This document shows, piece by piece, positions 15,102-24,085 of a stretch of 64,000 bases of DNA (the stretch's first letter is position 1; each line of letters begins with the position of its first letter). The stretch comes from Allomeiothermus sp035760705 (GTDB lineage Bacteria; Deinococcota; Deinococci; Deinococcales; Thermaceae), in contig DASTSL010000051.1 of NCBI GenBank assembly GCA_035760705.1, positions 10,862-74,861 on the forward strand. The letters run 5' to 3'. The notes below the pieces were generated by a model, which was given only the letters and a program-made list of their open reading frames with translations, had not been told where the DNA came from and made no database searches. The position numbers and the translations under genes were made by a program.

Positions 15102-17075
15102 TTAAGAGTTGTACTCTTCTAGCCCCTCCACGTCCCATTGCTCGGGTGAGCGCCACAGGTTGGAAATCAACAACTCGCGCATCGCCAAAAACTCCTTGGG
15201 CATCCGCTCGTAGAGCTTGATGAAGAGTTCTTCGTGCGAGAGGATCTCCTTGAGCCAGAGGTCGCGGTCGATGGCCATCAGTTCTTGGAACTTCTCCTTG
15301 CTAAAGTCCAGCCCGCGCCAATCTAGGTCTTCGTAGTGGGGTACGTAGCCCAAAGGGCTTTCGGTAGCGTAGCCTCGGCCATTGGCGCGCTCCACGATCC
15401 ACTTCAGCACCCGCATGTTCTCGCCGTAGCCAGGCCAGATGAAGTTGCCGTCTTTGTCCTTGCGGAACCAGTTCACGCTGAAGATGCGGGGCGGGTCCAC
15501 TACCCGGCGGCCCATGTCGAGCCAGTGGTTGAAGTAGCTCGCCATGTGGTAGCCGATAAAGGGCAACATGGCGAAGGGGTCGCGGCGTACCTCCCCGATC
15601 TGCCCGAAGGCGGCGGCGGTCATCTCCGAGCCCATGGTGGCCCCCAGGTAGACCCCGAACGACCAGTTGAAGCTCTGATAGACCAGCGGCACCACCGTAG
15701 CCCGCCGCCCGCCGAAGATGAAGGCCTTGATCGGCACGCCTTTGGGGTTCTCCCACTCGGGGTCGATCACCGGGTTCTGGCTGGCCGGGGCGGTGAAGCG
15801 GGCGTTGGGGTGAGCGGCTTTGCGGCCTGAGTCGGGGGTCCACTCGTTGCCCTGCCAGTCAATGGCTTTAGCCGGAGGGGGGCCGTCCATCCCTTCCCAC
15901 CACACGTCCCCTTCGGGGGTGAGGGCGACATTGGTGAAGATGGTGTTGGCCCGGATAGACTCCATGGCGTTAGGGTTGGTCTTGTAGGAAGTTCCCGGCG
16001 CCACGCCGAAGTAACCGGCCTCGGGGTTGATGGCGTAGAGCCTGCCGTCGGGGCCGGGCTTGATCCAGGCGATGTCGTCGCCCACCGTGGTGACCTTCCA
16101 GCCGTCTTCCTGGAAGGGTTTGGGCGGGATGAGCATGGCGAAGTTGGTCTTGCCGCAGGCTGAGGGGAAGGCAGCGGCGACGTAAGTCTTTTGCCCTTTG
16201 GGATCTTGCACTCCCAGGATGAGCATATGTTCGGCTAGCCAGCCCTCGTCGCGCCCGATCACGCTGGCGATCCGGAGGGCCAGGCACTTCTTGCCCAAGA
16301 GGGCGTTGCCGCCATATCCAGAGCCGTAGCTCCAAATGCTGCGTTCCTCGGGGAAGTGCACGATGTATTTGGTAGTGGGGTTGCAGGGCCAGGGCACATC
16401 TTTCTGGCCCGGTGCTAAAGGCATGCCCACGCTGTGCATGCAAGGTACGAACTCGCCGTCTTCGCCTAATACTTCGTATACAGCTTTACCCATACGGGTC
16501 ATGATCTTCATGTTCACCGCTACGTAGGCCGAATCGGTGATTTCGATGCCAATGTAGCTGATAGGTGAGCCCAGGGGCCCCATGCTAAAGGGCACTATGT
16601 ACATAGTGCGACCCTGCATGCAGCCGTCGAAGAGCCGGTTCAGCGTCTCGTGCATCTCCCGGGGGTTAACCCAATTATTAGTCGGACCGGCATCTTCCTT
16701 GTTGAGGCTGCAGATAAAGGTGCGATCTTCTACGCGGGCCACGTCAGAGGGGTCTGAGCGAGCCAGGAAGCTGTTGGGCCGTAACTCGGGGTTGAGCCGG
16801 ATAAAGGTCCCGCTCTCCACCAGCTGCTCGCACAGGGCGTTGTACTCCTCGTCGGAGCCGTCGCAGAAATGGACCGCATCGGGCTTGCAGAGGGCCACCA
16901 TCTCGCTAATCCACTGTTTGACCCGCGGGCTACGGATATAGCTGGGGAACTCGATGTGACTCATATCGCCCTTAACTCTAACGGTTGTTTGGCGCGTTGC
17001 GAATCGGGCGGCGGGGTCGGATGCCGTAGATTGACGCGCAGGGCCGGTTTGCGCTAAAGAGTCTTTGACAGCCAC
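15102..17075 (-). CDS. pckG: Phosphoenolpyruvate carboxykinase (GTP)
   Basis: This enzyme converts oxaloacetate and GTP to phosphoenolpyruvate, the committed step of gluconeogenesis. It is the GTP-dependent class: the kinase loop FPSACGKTNFAMLIPP with the reactive Cys is at residues 303-318, followed by TTVGDDIAWIKPGPDGRLYA. With the GTG at 17,075 (GAGGAGG 8 nt upstream) the product has 657 residues, about 40 more than usual; the extra N-terminus is Ala/Thr/Arg-rich. Starting at the internal ATG at 16,964 would give the usual length. An inverted repeat about 30 nt upstream suggests an operator. Confidence 0.96.
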   Translation of the reverse strand: MAVKDSLAQTGPARQSTASDPAARFATRQTTVRVKGDMSHIEFPSYIRSPRVKQWISEMVALCKPDAVHFCDGSDEEYNALCEQLVESGTFIRLNPELRPNSFLARSDPSDVARVEDRTFICSLNKEDAGPTNNWVNPREMHETLNRLFDGCMQGRTMYIVPFSMGPLGSPISYIGIEITDSAYVAVNMKIMTRMGKAVYEVLGEDGEFVPCMHSVGMPLAPGQKDVPWPCNPTTKYIVHFPEERSIWSYGSGYGGNALLGKKCLALRIASVIGRDEGWLAEHMLILGVQDPKGQKTYVAAAFPSACGKTNFAMLIPPKPFQEDGWKVTTVGDDIAWIKPGPDGRLYAINPEAGYFGVAPGTSYKTNPNAMESIRANTIFTNVALTPEGDVWWEGMDGPPPAKAIDWQGNEWTPDSGRKAAHPNARFTAPASQNPVIDPEWENPKGVPIKAFIFGGRRATVVPLVYQSFNWSFGVYLGATMGSEMTAAAFGQIGEVRRDPFAMLPFIGYHMASYFNHWLDMGRRVVDPPRIFSVNWFRKDKDGNFIWPGYGENMRVLKWIVERANGRGYATESPLGYVPHYEDLDWRGLDFSKEKFQELMAIDRDLWLKEILSHEELFIKLYERMPKEFLAMRELLISNLWRSPEQWDVEGLEEYNS

Positions 17076-17103
17076 CTGGGTTTCCTCCTCGAGCCTACAG
17101 CTT

Positions 17104-17119
17104 CGTGAAACATCTCACG
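17104..17119. promoter_or_regulatory. Inverted repeat upstream of pckG
   Basis: CGTGA and TCACG face each other across 6 nt, with imperfect extension to AGCT on both sides. It lies 29 nt before the pckG start, close to where transcription would begin, so it could be a repressor site for the gluconeogenic gene. No regulator in the window is linked to it. Confidence 0.4.
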
Positions 17120-17199
17120 AGCTTCATAGGATCAGTTTCCGCTATCCATGCATCCCCACATAGAGACATTCGCCCCAAGCCAGAAGAGAGAGAGGAGAA

Positions 17200-17233
17200 A
17201 AGGCTAAGACCAGAGCAGCGTCTTTTGCTCCCC
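17200..17233 (+). repeat. Dispersed intergenic repeat, copy 1
   Basis: The sequence AAGGCTAAG...TTTTGCTCCCC resembles segments at 29,251-29,288 (same orientation) and 44,258-44,294 (opposite orientation). All three lie between genes, end in TTGCTCCCC and have purine-rich left flanks. Confidence 0.6.
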
Positions 17234-17297
17234 CGCTCCTGCTCCGATCTGCCTTTTCACCCTCGACACTGGACCCTCGACCTTAGACAATGGGCCC

Positions 17298-17507
17298 ATG
17301 AAGCTTCGCCTGCGGGAAAATGGCTCGTACGCGATTGACCTCCCCGAAGGCAGCCGGTTCCGGCTGAACGGGGAAGAGCGGGTGCTCGAGAAGGCCAAAC
17401 TGGCCCTGTGCCGCTGCGGGCAATCGGGGAATAAACCCTTCTGCGACGGAACCCACAAGCGGACCGGGTTCGTGGCCGAGGCGGGAGAACTCGAGCTGGA
17501 ACGCTAG
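17298..17507 (+). CDS. CDGSH iron-sulfur domain protein
   Basis: The 69-residue protein contains one CDGSH motif, CRCGQSGNKPFCDGTH at residues 38-53, in which three Cys and one His bind a [2Fe-2S] cluster. It lacks a membrane anchor, so it is a small soluble electron-transfer or cluster-transfer protein. GACAAT lies exactly 6 nt before the ATG, so the transcript is probably leaderless. The neighbouring DoxX-like gene is separated by about 100 nt and may be independent. Confidence 0.92.
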   Translation: MKLRLRENGSYAIDLPEGSRFRLNGEERVLEKAKLALCRCGQSGNKPFCDGTHKRTGFVAEAGELELER

Positions 17508-17610
17508 CCAAGAGGGTTCGTTTGGAATGGGGGATGGGGTTTTCCTCCCACGTTAGGAAGTGGACAACCGCCCGGCATTCCCTCTGGCACACTGCTCGAA
17601 AAGGGGGACC

Positions 17611-18123
17611 ATGCTTTCTCCGCGCAAACTCGACCGCATTGACCGCCGCATCACCCGCTGGCTGGCCGACAACAGCCTCACCATCCTGCGGGTCAGCCTG
17701 GGGATCGTATTTTTCTGGTTCGGCTTCCTCAAGTTTTTCCCCGGGCTCTCCCCGGCGCAGGACCTGGCGGGCCGCACCATCGAGATCCTCAGCTTCGGGC
17801 TGGTCAAACCTGCCTTGAGCCTCCCCATTCTAGCCGCCTGGGAGACCCTGATCGGGCTGGGCCTGATCAGCGGGTTTTTTATGCGGGGAACCCTCTTCCT
17901 GCTCTTTTTGCAGATGATCGGGACCATCCTGCCGATCTTCTTTTTCCCCCAGGAGGTCTTCCTGCGGGTTCCCTATGCCCCCACCCTCGAGGGGCAGTAC
18001 ATCATCAAAAACCTGGTGCTGGTGGCGGCGGGGCTGGTGCTGGGAGCCACCGTGCGGGGTGGGAAGATCGTGCCAGAGGCCAACGTGGCTGAGCGGGCCG
18101 AGCGGCTCGAGGCCAAACCATGA
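17611..18123 (+). CDS. DoxX-like integral membrane protein
   Basis: The 170-residue protein has four hydrophobic segments: ILRVSLGIVFFWFGFLKFF, LSLPILAAWETLIGLGLISG, FLLFLQMIGTILPIFFF and IKNLVLVAAGLVLGATV. This is the four-helix layout of DoxX/DUF417-type proteins, and the N-terminal FGFLKFFPG fits that family. The ATG at 17,611 follows GGGGGA. Its proximity to the CDGSH gene and the oxidase genes hints at redox physiology, but no reaction can be assigned. Confidence 0.75.
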   Translation: MLSPRKLDRIDRRITRWLADNSLTILRVSLGIVFFWFGFLKFFPGLSPAQDLAGRTIEILSFGLVKPALSLPILAAWETLIGLGLISGFFMRGTLFLLFLQMIGTILPIFFFPQEVFLRVPYAPTLEGQYIIKNLVLVAAGLVLGATVRGGKIVPEANVAERAERLEAKP

Positions 18124-18252
18124 CCTTGGCGGCTTGTATCAGAGGGCAGAAATCTATAGTCTTATCCCGTTTGGGCAGGGACAAATGTACCTAAGGGCTT
18201 CCCTGCCGCTTTGCCATAATCGATGGAGCCACCGGAGGGTGGAAATCTCGCC

Positions 18253-20133
18253 ATGAAACGCAGCCGATTTGCCGTCTACGCTTGGGTGACGCTCGCCGTC
18301 ACCCTGGGGGTCATCCTTTGGGGCGACGTGGTGCAGGCCACGGGTTCGGGGGATGGCTGTGGGGCCCACTGGCCTACTTGCAACGGGGACCTGTTGCCCT
18401 TAGCCCCGGGGGTCGCCACCTTTATCGAGTTCTTTCACCGCGTCACCAGCGGGCTGGACTTTCTGCTGGTGGTGGGGCTCTTTATCTGGTCCCGGCGGGC
18501 CTTCCCCCAGGGGAGCCCGGTGCGCTTGGGGGCCGGAGTCGCCCTGGCTTTTATGGTGGTGGAGAGCCTGGTGGGAGCCAGCCTGGTGCTCTTCCGCCTG
18601 GTGGGGCAAGACGCCAGCCTGGCCCGGGCCTTCGTGGCCCCGGTGCACCTGCTCAACACCCTCTTGTTGATCGGATCATTGGCCCTCACCGCCTGGTGGG
18701 CCGCGGGCGGGGCGCCGCTGCGCTGGCGCGGTCAGGGGGCGGTGGCCTGGGCCTTGGGGTTGGGGTTCGGCGCGCTGGCGGTGCTGGCCGCCTCGGGCGC
18801 GGTGACCTCGCTGGGAGACGCCATCTTCCCGGTTCACAACACCGCCGAGGCCATCGGGCGGGCCATGACCCCCGGCGAGCACTTTTTGGTGCGGCTCCGG
18901 GTGTTGCACCCCTTTATCGCGGTGAGCGTGGGGCTTTACCTGGTGCTGGCGGCGGGCCTGATCGCCTATTTGCGGCCCAGCCTGGGAACCCGGCGGTTCT
19001 CTCGGTCGGTGGGGGTGCTCTACTTGATCCAGCTCGGCATGGGCTTCCTCAACGTCTATTTCGCCGCGCCGCTGCCCACCCAGCTCCCCCACCTCCTGTT
19101 GGCCGACCTATTATGGATCAACTGGGTGCTGCTGATGGCCGCTGCCCTGGCGGTGGGCGCTCCCCGGCGCGAGATGAACGGGGAAATGAAGCGAGACCCC
19201 GAACCTGGGTTAAACTCGAGTACGATGACCCCTCCTTCGGAGAGCTTGTCCGTCCACGTCGGAACCGGCGGGGCCACCTGGCGCGACTACTTCTGGCTCA
19301 CCAAGCCACGGGTGATCAGCCTCCTTCTCTTCACTACCCTGGCGGCCATGCTGATCGCGGCGGGCGGGTGGCCGGGCGGGTGGCTTTTCTTGTGGGTGGC
19401 GCTGGGTGGTTACGCCATGGCCGGGGCGGCCAACGCCATCAACATGGTGATCGACCGCGACATCGACGCCCGGATGAACCGCACCGCCAAGCGCCCCACC
19501 GTGACCCACAAGATCTCCTCGCGCGATGCCCTGATCTTTGCCACGGTGCTAACGGTGGGCTCTTTCGCCTTGCTGTGGGGGGCCGCCAACCTGCTCACCG
19601 CCCTGTTGGCCCTCTCCGGGTTGTTGTGGTACGTGCTGGTCTACACCCTCTACATGAAGCGCCGCTTCTGGAACAACATCGTGATTGGCGGCGCGGCGGG
19701 AGCCTTCCCCCCGCTGGTGGGCTGGACCGCGGTGACCGGCGACCTCTCGCTTTTTGCCATTTACCTCTTCGCGATCATCTTCTTCTGGACCCCGGTGCAC
19801 TTCTGGGCGCTCGCTTTGCTGATCAAAGACGACTACGCCAAAGTCGGCGTGCCGATGCTCCCGGTGGTGCTGGGCGAGCGGGTGACGGTGGTGCAGATCG
19901 GGCTCTACGCCATCCTCACCGCGGTGATCTCGCTGATTCCCTTGTTGATGGGCGAGCTACGCATGGTCTATTTGGTCTCGAGCCTGGTTTTGAACGGGCT
20001 TTTGCTGGTACGGAGCTTACAGCTTTACCTCGAGCCCGCCCGCCCCAGAGCCGTCTCGCTCTATAAATACTCCATGCTCTACTTGGCCCTGCTCTTCGTG
20101 GCGATGGCGGTAGACCGCTCGCTATGGATGTAG
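18253..20133 (+). CDS. ctaAB: Heme A synthase-heme O synthase fusion (CtaA-CtaB)
   Basis: The 626-residue polytopic membrane protein joins two enzymes that make heme A for the oxidase encoded next door. Residues 1 to about 300 are CtaA: GDVVQATGSGDGCGAHWPTC has the family's Cys pair, and EFFHRVTSG, APVHLLNT and RVLHPF supply heme-ligand histidines. From about residue 325 it is CtaB, a UbiA-type farnesyltransferase with KPRVISLLLFT, NMVIDRDIDARMNRT and AKRP. An internal ATG at 19,225 stands at the joint and could give separate CtaB. The ATG at 18,253 follows a GGAGGG/GGTGGA region; CATAAT at 18,215-18,220 is a plausible -10. Confidence 0.95.
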   Translation: MKRSRFAVYAWVTLAVTLGVILWGDVVQATGSGDGCGAHWPTCNGDLLPLAPGVATFIEFFHRVTSGLDFLLVVGLFIWSRRAFPQGSPVRLGAGVALAFMVVESLVGASLVLFRLVGQDASLARAFVAPVHLLNTLLLIGSLALTAWWAAGGAPLRWRGQGAVAWALGLGFGALAVLAASGAVTSLGDAIFPVHNTAEAIGRAMTPGEHFLVRLRVLHPFIAVSVGLYLVLAAGLIAYLRPSLGTRRFSRSVGVLYLIQLGMGFLNVYFAAPLPTQLPHLLLADLLWINWVLLMAAALAVGAPRREMNGEMKRDPEPGLNSSTMTPPSESLSVHVGTGGATWRDYFWLTKPRVISLLLFTTLAAMLIAAGGWPGGWLFLWVALGGYAMAGAANAINMVIDRDIDARMNRTAKRPTVTHKISSRDALIFATVLTVGSFALLWGAANLLTALLALSGLLWYVLVYTLYMKRRFWNNIVIGGAAGAFPPLVGWTAVTGDLSLFAIYLFAIIFFWTPVHFWALALLIKDDYAKVGVPMLPVVLGERVTVVQIGLYAILTAVISLIPLLMGELRMVYLVSSLVLNGLLLVRSLQLYLEPARPRAVSLYKYSMLYLALLFVAMAVDRSLWM

Positions 20134-20196
20134 CGGGGACACCGAACCCGAGCATGACCAAGATCGCCTTGGCCCTGAGGGGAGCCGTCCGGGCTG

Positions 20197-20216
20197 AAGC
20201 TTTAGCGCTAAAGCTT
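20197..20216. repeat. Perfect 20-bp palindrome between ctaAB and coxB
   Basis: AAGCTTTAGC is followed by its exact reverse complement. It stands 100 nt before coxB and could be a hairpin in the ctaAB-coxB transcript, an operator, or a member of the AGCGCT palindrome family. A possible -10 (AATAAT) for coxB lies about 50 nt further on. Confidence 0.6.
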
Positions 20217-20317
20217 GGAACTCGAGCCGGATGGGTTAATCGCTGTGCGGGAAAGCAAAGTTGTGGAATAATACAGGGGCTTTTGTACTTGGGGTACCCT
20301 TTACCGGAGGACAAGTA

Positions 20318-21376
20318 ATGCTGCGACGAAGTCTGGGCCTGTGGGCAATCTTTCTGCTGGGTGCGGCCTTCGCCTTGGGCGACGGGGGGCACAACGTCAA
20401 CATTCTCGATCCGGCTACCTCCTTCAACCGCGAGGTGGGCGGGCTGTTGTGGTGGGTGATGGGTTTTGCCACCATCATCTTCCTGGTGGTCACGGGGGCC
20501 ATGACCTACATCGTGCTGAAGTTCAAAAAGCGCGGCAACGAAGTAGGCGAACCCCCGCAGTTCCACGGCAACGACCGGCTCGAGATCACCTGGACGGTGG
20601 TCCCCTTCCTCATCGTCTGCGTGATCTTTGGCCTCACCGCCCGCAGCATGTTCGTGGTGAGCCAGGTTCCCGCCGATGCGATGCCGGTCAAGGTCACCGC
20701 GCACCTCTTCTGGTGGGACTTCGAGTACCCCGAGCAGGGTATCCGCACCTCCAACGAGCTGATCCTGCCGGTGAACCGCCCGGTGAACTTCGAGATCACC
20801 TCGAACGAGGCCGGGCCAGCCAAACCGGTCATCCACTCCTTCCGGGTGGCGAGCCTGGCCGGAACCCAAGACGCCATCCCCGGCATCGTCACCACCCGCT
20901 GGTTCAAGCCGGAGAAGGAAGGGGTCTACTACGGCCAGTGTGCCGAGCTGTGCGGGGCCAGCCACTCCAACATGCGATTCCGGGTGATCGTGGTGAGCCA
21001 AGCGGAGTTCGACCGCTTCGTGCAGGGGGCCAAGGCCTTTCAGCCCCCCACCCCCGCCGACCCGGTGGTGGCCAAAGGGCAGCAACTCTTCAACGCCCAG
21101 TGCACCGCCTGCCACGCCATCCACAACACCCAACACCAGAGCAAGATCGGCCCCGACCTGAGCTTCTTTGGCAACCGCCTCACGCTGGGGGCGGGGATCT
21201 GGAACAACACCCCGGAGCGCCTCGAGGCCTGGATCAAGAACTCCCCCGGCATGAAGCCCGGCTCCTTGATGCCCCCTTTCCCGCAGCTCTCCGCCGAGGA
21301 TTCCCGCTCGATCGCGGCCTACTTGGAGAGCCTCAAGGTCGAGGGGCTGGACTTCAGCAAGCTGCCCAAGTTCTGA
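20318..21376 (+). CDS. coxB: Cytochrome c oxidase subunit II with fused cytochrome c (caa3 type)
   Basis: Subunit II receives electrons at the CuA centre and passes them to subunit I. The 352-residue protein has a signal-like N-terminus, two membrane helices (about 43-65 and 91-108), a CuA domain with ligands His173, Cys208, Cys212, His216 and Met219 (QCAELCGASHSNM), and a C-terminal cytochrome c with CTACH at 262-266 and a candidate axial Met in GSLMPPF. This fusion defines caa3 oxidases. The ATG at 20,318 follows GGAGG. It is 11 nt from coxA, so the two are cotranscribed. Confidence 0.96.
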   Translation: MLRRSLGLWAIFLLGAAFALGDGGHNVNILDPATSFNREVGGLLWWVMGFATIIFLVVTGAMTYIVLKFKKRGNEVGEPPQFHGNDRLEITWTVVPFLIVCVIFGLTARSMFVVSQVPADAMPVKVTAHLFWWDFEYPEQGIRTSNELILPVNRPVNFEITSNEAGPAKPVIHSFRVASLAGTQDAIPGIVTTRWFKPEKEGVYYGQCAELCGASHSNMRFRVIVVSQAEFDRFVQGAKAFQPPTPADPVVAKGQQLFNAQCTACHAIHNTQHQSKIGPDLSFFGNRLTLGAGIWNNTPERLEAWIKNSPGMKPGSLMPPFPQLSAEDSRSIAAYLESLKVEGLDFSKLPKF

Positions 21377-21387
21377 CGGAGGATTAG

Positions 21388-23778
21388 ATGGCCGTAACTG
21401 CACCGACCAAACCCACCGCCCGAGCGGGCTTCTGGGCACACTTGTGGGACATGATGACCACCACCGATCACAAGAAGATCGGGATGTTCTACCTGGCGGG
21501 TTCGTTTTTCTTCTTCGGGCTCGCCGGGCTGATGGCGGTGGCGATCCGCCTGCAACTCGCCACCCCCAACGGCACCTTGCTGGTGGGTGACGCCTACAAC
21601 CAGATGCTCACCCTGCACGGGGCCAGTATGCTCTTTTTCTTTATCATCCCGGCGGGGCTCTCCGGATTCGGGAACTTCATCCTGCCCCTGATGCTGGGCG
21701 AGCGCGACGTAGCCTTGCCGCGCATCAACTCCTTCGCGGCCTGGCTGTGGCTCTTTTCGGGGATCATCATCTACCTCTCGCTCTTCTTTGGCGGGGCCCC
21801 CGACGTGGGCTGGACCTTCTACTACCCCTTCTCCGAGACCCGCCCCGGCCACGGCACCGACCTCTTCATGGTCGGCGTGATCCTGATCGGTCTGTCCTCG
21901 CTGTTGGGTGCGGCCAACTTCGCCGCCACCGTGTATAACCTCCGGGCCAAGGGCCTCTCCTTGTGGAAGATGCCGATCTTCGCCTGGGGCATCTTCGCCA
22001 CCTCGATGCTCTCCTTGTTCGCCCTGGCCGGGATCACCGCGGCGAGCCTGCTCGTCTACCTAGACCGCCACCTGGGGCTCACCCTCTTCAACCCGGCTAA
22101 CGGCGGCGACCCCATTCTCTTCCAACAGTTCTTCTGGTTCTATTCGCACCCGGCGGTGTACATCATGCTGCTGCCCTACTTGGGCATCGCTGCCGAGGTA
22201 GCCTCGACCTTCGCCAAGAAGCCAGTGTTCGGTTACCGCTTCATGGTCTTTGCGCTGGTGGGGATCGCGGTGGTGGGCTTTTTGGTGTGGGCGCACCACA
22301 TGTTCACGGTGGGCGAGAGCCTCCTCTTCCAGCTCGTCTTCGTGTTCTTCACCGCGTTGGTGGCGGTTCCCACCGGGGTGAAGATCTTCAGCCTGCTGGG
22401 GACTTTGTGGGCCGGACACCTCGAGTTCAAGACCCCGCTCCTCTTCGTGATGGGGTTCTTGTTCAACTTCCTCTTGGGCGGGATCACCGGGGTGATGCTG
22501 GCGGTGGTCCCCTTCGACTACTCGGTGCACGACTCCTACTTCGTGGTGGCCCACTTCCACAACGTGCTGATGGCCGGTTCGGGATTTTTGGCCTTCGCCG
22601 GGCTCTATTACTGGTGGCCCAAGATCACCGGGCGGGTCTTCAGCGAACGGTGGGGGCGGCTCCACTTCTGGTTTTTCCTGGTGGGCTACTTGCTCACCTT
22701 CATGCCCCAGTACGTGCTGGGCTTTTTGGGGATGCCGCGGCGCTACTACACCTACCCCGACGGCAACTATCTGTGGAACGAGATGAACTTCGTCTCGACC
22801 ATCGGGGCCATTCTGCTGGCGGTGGGCGGGATCTTCTGGCTCATCGGGATGATTGACTCCTTCCGCCGCAACCAGAAGGCCCCCGACAACCCCTGGGGCG
22901 GCTACACGCTCGAGTGGGCCACCACCTCGCCGCCTCCGGCCTATAACTTTGCAGTCAGGTTCCCCACCACCTTCCCCTCCGAGCGCCCGCTATACGATTG
23001 GCCCCGCGAAGGGCTCAAGATGCAACCCGACGACCCCAGCCACATCCACCTGCCGGTGGCGACGGTCTGGCCCTTTATGACCGCAGCCGGCCTGACCGTG
23101 GCGGGCATCGGGCTAGCCCTCGACTGGGCCAGCAGTTGGCCGGTGATCCTGGCCGGGGCGCTGGTGTTCCTCTACAGCCTCTTCCAGTGGGCCATCACCT
23201 GGGAGTACGACCACCCGGTCGAGCACCACACCGTCACCGGCAAGTCCAACGCCTGGGTGGGGATGGCCTGGTTTATCGTCTCGGAAATCGCGCTCTTCGC
23301 CATCCTCATCGCCGGTTATCTCTATCTGCGGCTCACCGGGGCCGCCATACCCCCCGAGACGCGACCGCCGGTATGGCTGGCTTTGGTCAACACCTTCTTC
23401 CTGGTGACCAGCTCCTTCGTGGTGCACTACGCTCACCACGACCTGCGGGTGAACCGGCCCAACCCCTTCCGCTTCGGGTTGCTTATCACCATCATCCTGG
23501 GCTTCGTGTTCTTCCTCTTCCAGACCTACGAGTTCCTCAACTTCCACAGCCACAGCAGTTGGCAGGAGAACGTCTGGACTGCGGCCTTCTTCATTATCGT
23601 GGGGCTGCACGGCTTGCACGTGGTGATCGGGGGCACCGGGCTCAGCCTGGTCTACTACCAGGCCCTGCACCGGCGTCTGAGCCCCAGCCAGCACGGCACG
23701 CTCGAGGCGGCCAGCATGTACTGGCACTTGGTTGACGCGGTGTGGCTCTTCATCGTGAGCATCTTCTACCTGTGGTGA
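21388..23778 (+). CDS. coxA: Cytochrome c oxidase subunit I-III fusion (caa3 type)
   Basis: This 796-residue protein is the catalytic core that reduces oxygen to water and pumps protons. Residues 1 to about 540 are subunit I with His77, the CuB ligand His254, the His pair in VWAHHMF and the heme ligands in VVAHFHNVL. The D-channel glutamate is replaced: the motif is FYSHPAVY (Ala256) instead of GHPEVY, the YS variant of A2-type oxidases. From about residue 560 a subunit III domain follows (WAITWEYDHP, HGLHVVIGG). The same fusion is known from Thermus caa3. The gene is followed by a terminator. Confidence 0.96.
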   Translation: MAVTAPTKPTARAGFWAHLWDMMTTTDHKKIGMFYLAGSFFFFGLAGLMAVAIRLQLATPNGTLLVGDAYNQMLTLHGASMLFFFIIPAGLSGFGNFILPLMLGERDVALPRINSFAAWLWLFSGIIIYLSLFFGGAPDVGWTFYYPFSETRPGHGTDLFMVGVILIGLSSLLGAANFAATVYNLRAKGLSLWKMPIFAWGIFATSMLSLFALAGITAASLLVYLDRHLGLTLFNPANGGDPILFQQFFWFYSHPAVYIMLLPYLGIAAEVASTFAKKPVFGYRFMVFALVGIAVVGFLVWAHHMFTVGESLLFQLVFVFFTALVAVPTGVKIFSLLGTLWAGHLEFKTPLLFVMGFLFNFLLGGITGVMLAVVPFDYSVHDSYFVVAHFHNVLMAGSGFLAFAGLYYWWPKITGRVFSERWGRLHFWFFLVGYLLTFMPQYVLGFLGMPRRYYTYPDGNYLWNEMNFVSTIGAILLAVGGIFWLIGMIDSFRRNQKAPDNPWGGYTLEWATTSPPPAYNFAVRFPTTFPSERPLYDWPREGLKMQPDDPSHIHLPVATVWPFMTAAGLTVAGIGLALDWASSWPVILAGALVFLYSLFQWAITWEYDHPVEHHTVTGKSNAWVGMAWFIVSEIALFAILIAGYLYLRLTGAAIPPETRPPVWLALVNTFFLVTSSFVVHYAHHDLRVNRPNPFRFGLLITIILGFVFFLFQTYEFLNFHSHSSWQENVWTAAFFIIVGLHGLHVVIGGTGLSLVYYQALHRRLSPSQHGTLEAASMYWHLVDAVWLFIVSIFYLW

Positions 23779-23798
23779 GGGCTTAGAATCTCCAGATC

Positions 23799-23829
23799 GG
23801 GGCGCAGCTCAGTGCGCCCCGTCTTGTTA
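23799..23829 (+). terminator. Terminator of the cox operon
   Basis: GGGGCGCA pairs with TGCGCCCC across a 6-nt loop and is followed by GTCTTGTTAT. It starts 20 nt after the coxA stop. Confidence 0.8.
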
Positions 23830-23873
23830 TGGGGGATCGCTCTCCGAAGGAAATCGGGGGGCTTGGCAGGGGA

Positions 23874-23902
23874 TAGACAGCCTGGGGCGGTTTGCCTATA
23901 AT
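23874..23902 (+). promoter_or_regulatory. Promoter of tRNA-Lys
   Basis: TAGACA, a 17-nt spacer and a perfect TATAAT at 23,897-23,902 form a consensus housekeeping promoter 18 nt before the tRNA. Confidence 0.85.
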
Positions 23903-23919
23903 CACAAGGGTTGGCCTGT

Positions 23920-23995
23920 GGGCCCTTAGCTCAGTTGGTAGAGCAACCGACTTTTAATCGGTTGGTCACAGGTTCAAGTCCTGTAGGGCCCACCA
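23920..23995 (+). tRNA. tRNA-Lys (anticodon TTT)
   Basis: The cloverleaf is complete: acceptor arms GGGCCCT and AGGGCCC pair perfectly, the D-loop contains AGCTCAGTTGGTAGAGC, the anticodon loop is CTTTTAA with anticodon TTT, and the T-arm is CACAGGTTCAAGTCCTGTA. The 3' CCA is encoded. Confidence 0.96.
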
Positions 23996-24000
23996 GAACT

Positions 24001-24029
24001 CCTCGGAGCGATCCGAGGTTTTCTTTTTT
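24001..24029 (+). terminator. Terminator of tRNA-Lys
   Basis: CCTCGGA pairs with TCCGAGG across a 4-nt loop and is followed by TTTTCTTTTTT. Confidence 0.92.
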
Positions 24030-24085
24030 GGCCTCGAGACCCTGCAGCAGCGCAATCCTAAGTCCCGAAGCGATAGCATACAAAC

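Noticed and set aside
15034..15156. 41-residue N-terminal extension of the thioesterase
   Set aside because: It reads through the pckG terminator hairpin and has no ribosome-binding site; the start at 15,033 fits the family.
18282..20066. 594-codon open frame overlapping ctaAB in another frame
   Set aside because: Gly/Arg/His-rich shadow; the overlapping frame encodes clear CtaA and CtaB motifs.
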